Part shown: positions 62,781 to 64,000 of the stretch, one piece after another | Position numbering within the stretch: position 1 is the stretch's first letter | Layout of the letters: every line of letters begins with the position of its first letter | Program-made: the position numbers and the translations under genes | Origin: Photobacterium aphoticum | GTDB taxonomy: Bacteria; Pseudomonadota; Gammaproteobacteria; Enterobacterales; Vibrionaceae | DNA: 64,000 nt | Assembly (NCBI RefSeq): GCF_001029435.1 | Contig: NZ_LDOV01000010.1 | Coordinates: 62,001 to 126,000 of the forward strand | Reading direction: 5' to 3' | The notes under the pieces: generated by a model | Database searches by the model: none | Seen by the model: the letters and a program-made list of their open reading frames with translations, nothing else | Told to the model about the DNA's origin: nothing

Positions 62781-63704
62781 TTATTTCTGCTGTTCAATCA
62801 CGTAATCAAGCGCACCGGTAATCGCCGCGACTTGCGCGTCGTTACATTCTGCATCGGTGACTTTGTCACTGTCCGGGTACACTTCTGTGGTCGTGCCGTA
62901 CGCACAATCGGTCATGCTGTTACACAGGCTCAGTGACTTCAGCGGGTAGTTAATCACACCTTCTTGCGTGATAGGACAACCGATGATGTTGCCATTGGCA
63001 TCCGCAGGGGCAATGTGTGTCACTTCGCGTACCGCATTGATGATCGCTGTTTGGAAGGCATCATTCGGGTATTCCGTATCACCCACGGTGTAGAAACCGT
63101 CTGGCACCGTATCCGGTTCGTAAGGTTTACCATCACGGGCAGCCAGCGCCGGGCGGAATTCTAATTCGTCGGTATCCGTCGTTTCGTGCAGGTCAATATG
63201 CACAAGGATAGGCGTGTCTAGCTCATCCATCATCGCCATTAATGATGCCGCTTCCTCAGACGGACTGTCCGGGTAGAAAGAGCGGTTAGGATCAATTGCG
63301 ATTGGGTTCCAACGGTTGATGGTTTCATAACCCCATGGGCTCACACACGGCGCCACAATCAGGTTGAAGGCATCAAGGTAACGCTCAGCATGGGCATCCA
63401 CAAACTGCAATGCACCGTGTACCCCACTGGTTTCGTAACCGTGTACGCCACCTGTGATCAATACCGTTGGCTTTTGCTCGTCCCAGTTTTGGCTTTTGAT
63501 TGCAAACAGTGGGTATTTCGCTGGGTCGATGCTGAGCGCACCGTATTGGAATACATCAAAGCGTGGTCGTAGAGCATCAATCTTGGTGATCACATCGGCC
63601 TGGTAGGAACGCTTAATGGTGGTTTGTGCCAGCCATTCAGCCTTTTCAGCTTCGCCCCACGGTTGGCCAGGAGTGCCGATGGGGTAAGAGTTTGCGCTTG
63701 TCAT
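62781..63704 (-). CDS. M14-family zinc carboxypeptidase
   Basis: 307 residues from ATG 63704. The zinc motif H-x2-E is in TGGVHGYETSG and the third ligand candidate in VHIDLHETTD. Arg in DPNRSFYPD fits the substrate carboxylate site. No signal peptide. The family removes C-terminal amino acids or amide groups; members of similar length and gene context are cytoplasmic. The gene ends at a strong terminator. Confidence 0.85.
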   Translation of the reverse strand: MTSANSYPIGTPGQPWGEAEKAEWLAQTTIKRSYQADVITKIDALRPRFDVFQYGALSIDPAKYPLFAIKSQNWDEQKPTVLITGGVHGYETSGVHGALQFVDAHAERYLDAFNLIVAPCVSPWGYETINRWNPIAIDPNRSFYPDSPSEEAASLMAMMDELDTPILVHIDLHETTDTDELEFRPALAARDGKPYEPDTVPDGFYTVGDTEYPNDAFQTAIINAVREVTHIAPADANGNIIGCPITQEGVINYPLKSLSLCNSMTDCAYGTTTEVYPDSDKVTDAECNDAQVAAITGALDYVIEQQK

Positions 63705-63858
63705 GGGTTGCCTTTCAGTCGGTGCACCGTCACTTGCGGTGCAATAGGGTGTTGCATATACATTAAGTATGATAAGTGAGCGTTACAGTTTGTCACTCGG
63801 CCACAGGATAAATGACTGGGCGGAGGGAAGCAAACCTATTGAGTTTAGAATGAAAAAA

Positions 63859-63889
63859 GGCTGACACAGATCATCTCGCGTGATCAGCC
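63859..63889 (-). terminator. Minus-strand hairpin near the right edge
   Basis: On the minus strand GGCTGA-T-CAC pairs with GTG-TCAGCC and is followed by TTTTTTC. The gene it would serve lies at or beyond the right edge, or the hairpin acts as a regulator. Confidence 0.5.
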
Positions 63890-63966
63890 GTTGTTCAAAT
63901 GTCTGACAAAAGCTTTTATGCTATCCCCCGGATAATGGCATTTATCAACCAAAGAGGATACATACC

Positions 63967-64000
63967 GTGAAGCTGATGCATTCTGCGTTATTAAAACAAG
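63967..64000 (+). CDS. Possible partial CDS at the right edge
   Basis: GTG 63967 is preceded by AGAGGA at 9 bases and reads VKLMHSALLKQ to the edge. Only 11 residues are visible. A minus-strand frame covering the same bases is also open and would end at 63885-63887, overlapping a minus-strand hairpin, so this could instead be the end of a leftward gene. Confidence 0.3.
   Translation, partial: MKLMHSALLKQ

Overview
The window looks like a chromosome segment of a Vibrionaceae-like gammaproteobacterium (Vibrio, Photobacterium or Salinivibrio range; the genus is an inference). Pointers are ToxR/VtrA-type membrane regulators, an aryl polyene (APE) cluster in the usual gammaproteobacterial gene order, a cbb3 oxidase operon, RhlE, an MltC-like transglycosylase and an HBM-type chemoreceptor. 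Base composition is moderate over most of the window. It is clearly AT-richer at 1.7-9.4 kb, 32.2-35.0 kb and 36.9-37.6 kb, which read as accessory or regulatory DNA.

Left region, 1-12.2 kb. A truncated envelope protein and a TrmK-like tRNA methyltransferase are followed by four tandem minus-strand cassettes. Each pairs a one-TM ToxR/VtrA-like winged-helix regulator with a small one-TM periplasmic partner. An orphan CARF protein of the NE0113 family sits on the plus strand between cassettes 3 and 4. Then come two overlooked genes of 38 and 40 codons with their own terminator, a DUF4145-like/Sel1-repeat protein and a lipoprotein hydrolase. Sites sharing a GTAAGCTTA core (one variant) lie upstream of regulator 1, the CARF gene, regulator 4 and the Sel1 gene, which suggests one regulon. 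This is the best candidate for an undescribed system here.

APE region, 12.2-30.3 kb. A complete aryl polyene pathway includes a methyltransferase, chain-length factor, acyltransferase, two carrier proteins, ligase, dehydratases, a glycosyltransferase-acyltransferase fusion, an MIO ammonia-lyase to make the aromatic starter, thioesterase, LolA-like carrier, MMPL exporter, lipoprotein, ketoreductase and two ketosynthases. The product would be a polyene pigment anchored in the outer membrane.

Middle, 30.4-44.1 kb. RhlE helicase and a YwbE-family protein are followed by an island gene encoding seven zinc-ribbon-like repeats plus a nuclease-like C-terminus, a chemoreceptor, a Tat-exported PhoD phosphatase and a cbb3 oxidase operon. 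In that operon CcoP is fused to a triheme cytochrome c, giving five CxxCH motifs, and CcoQ is absent.

Right region, 44.8-64 kb. An eight-gene operon of exported proteins and lipoproteins (LPP20-like, FlgT-like, MltC-like) looks like a dedicated envelope machine of unknown purpose. It is followed by two paralogous peroxiredoxin-like genes flanking a LysR regulator, an Old Yellow Enzyme, an S9 prolyl oligopeptidase, a multi-module retropepsin-like protein, an S33 peptidase and an M14 carboxypeptidase. A family of 11-12 bp tandem repeats with a GTTCC/GGAAC core occurs at three places, once in frame inside a gene. No rRNA, tRNA, CRISPR array or intact insertion sequence was seen.
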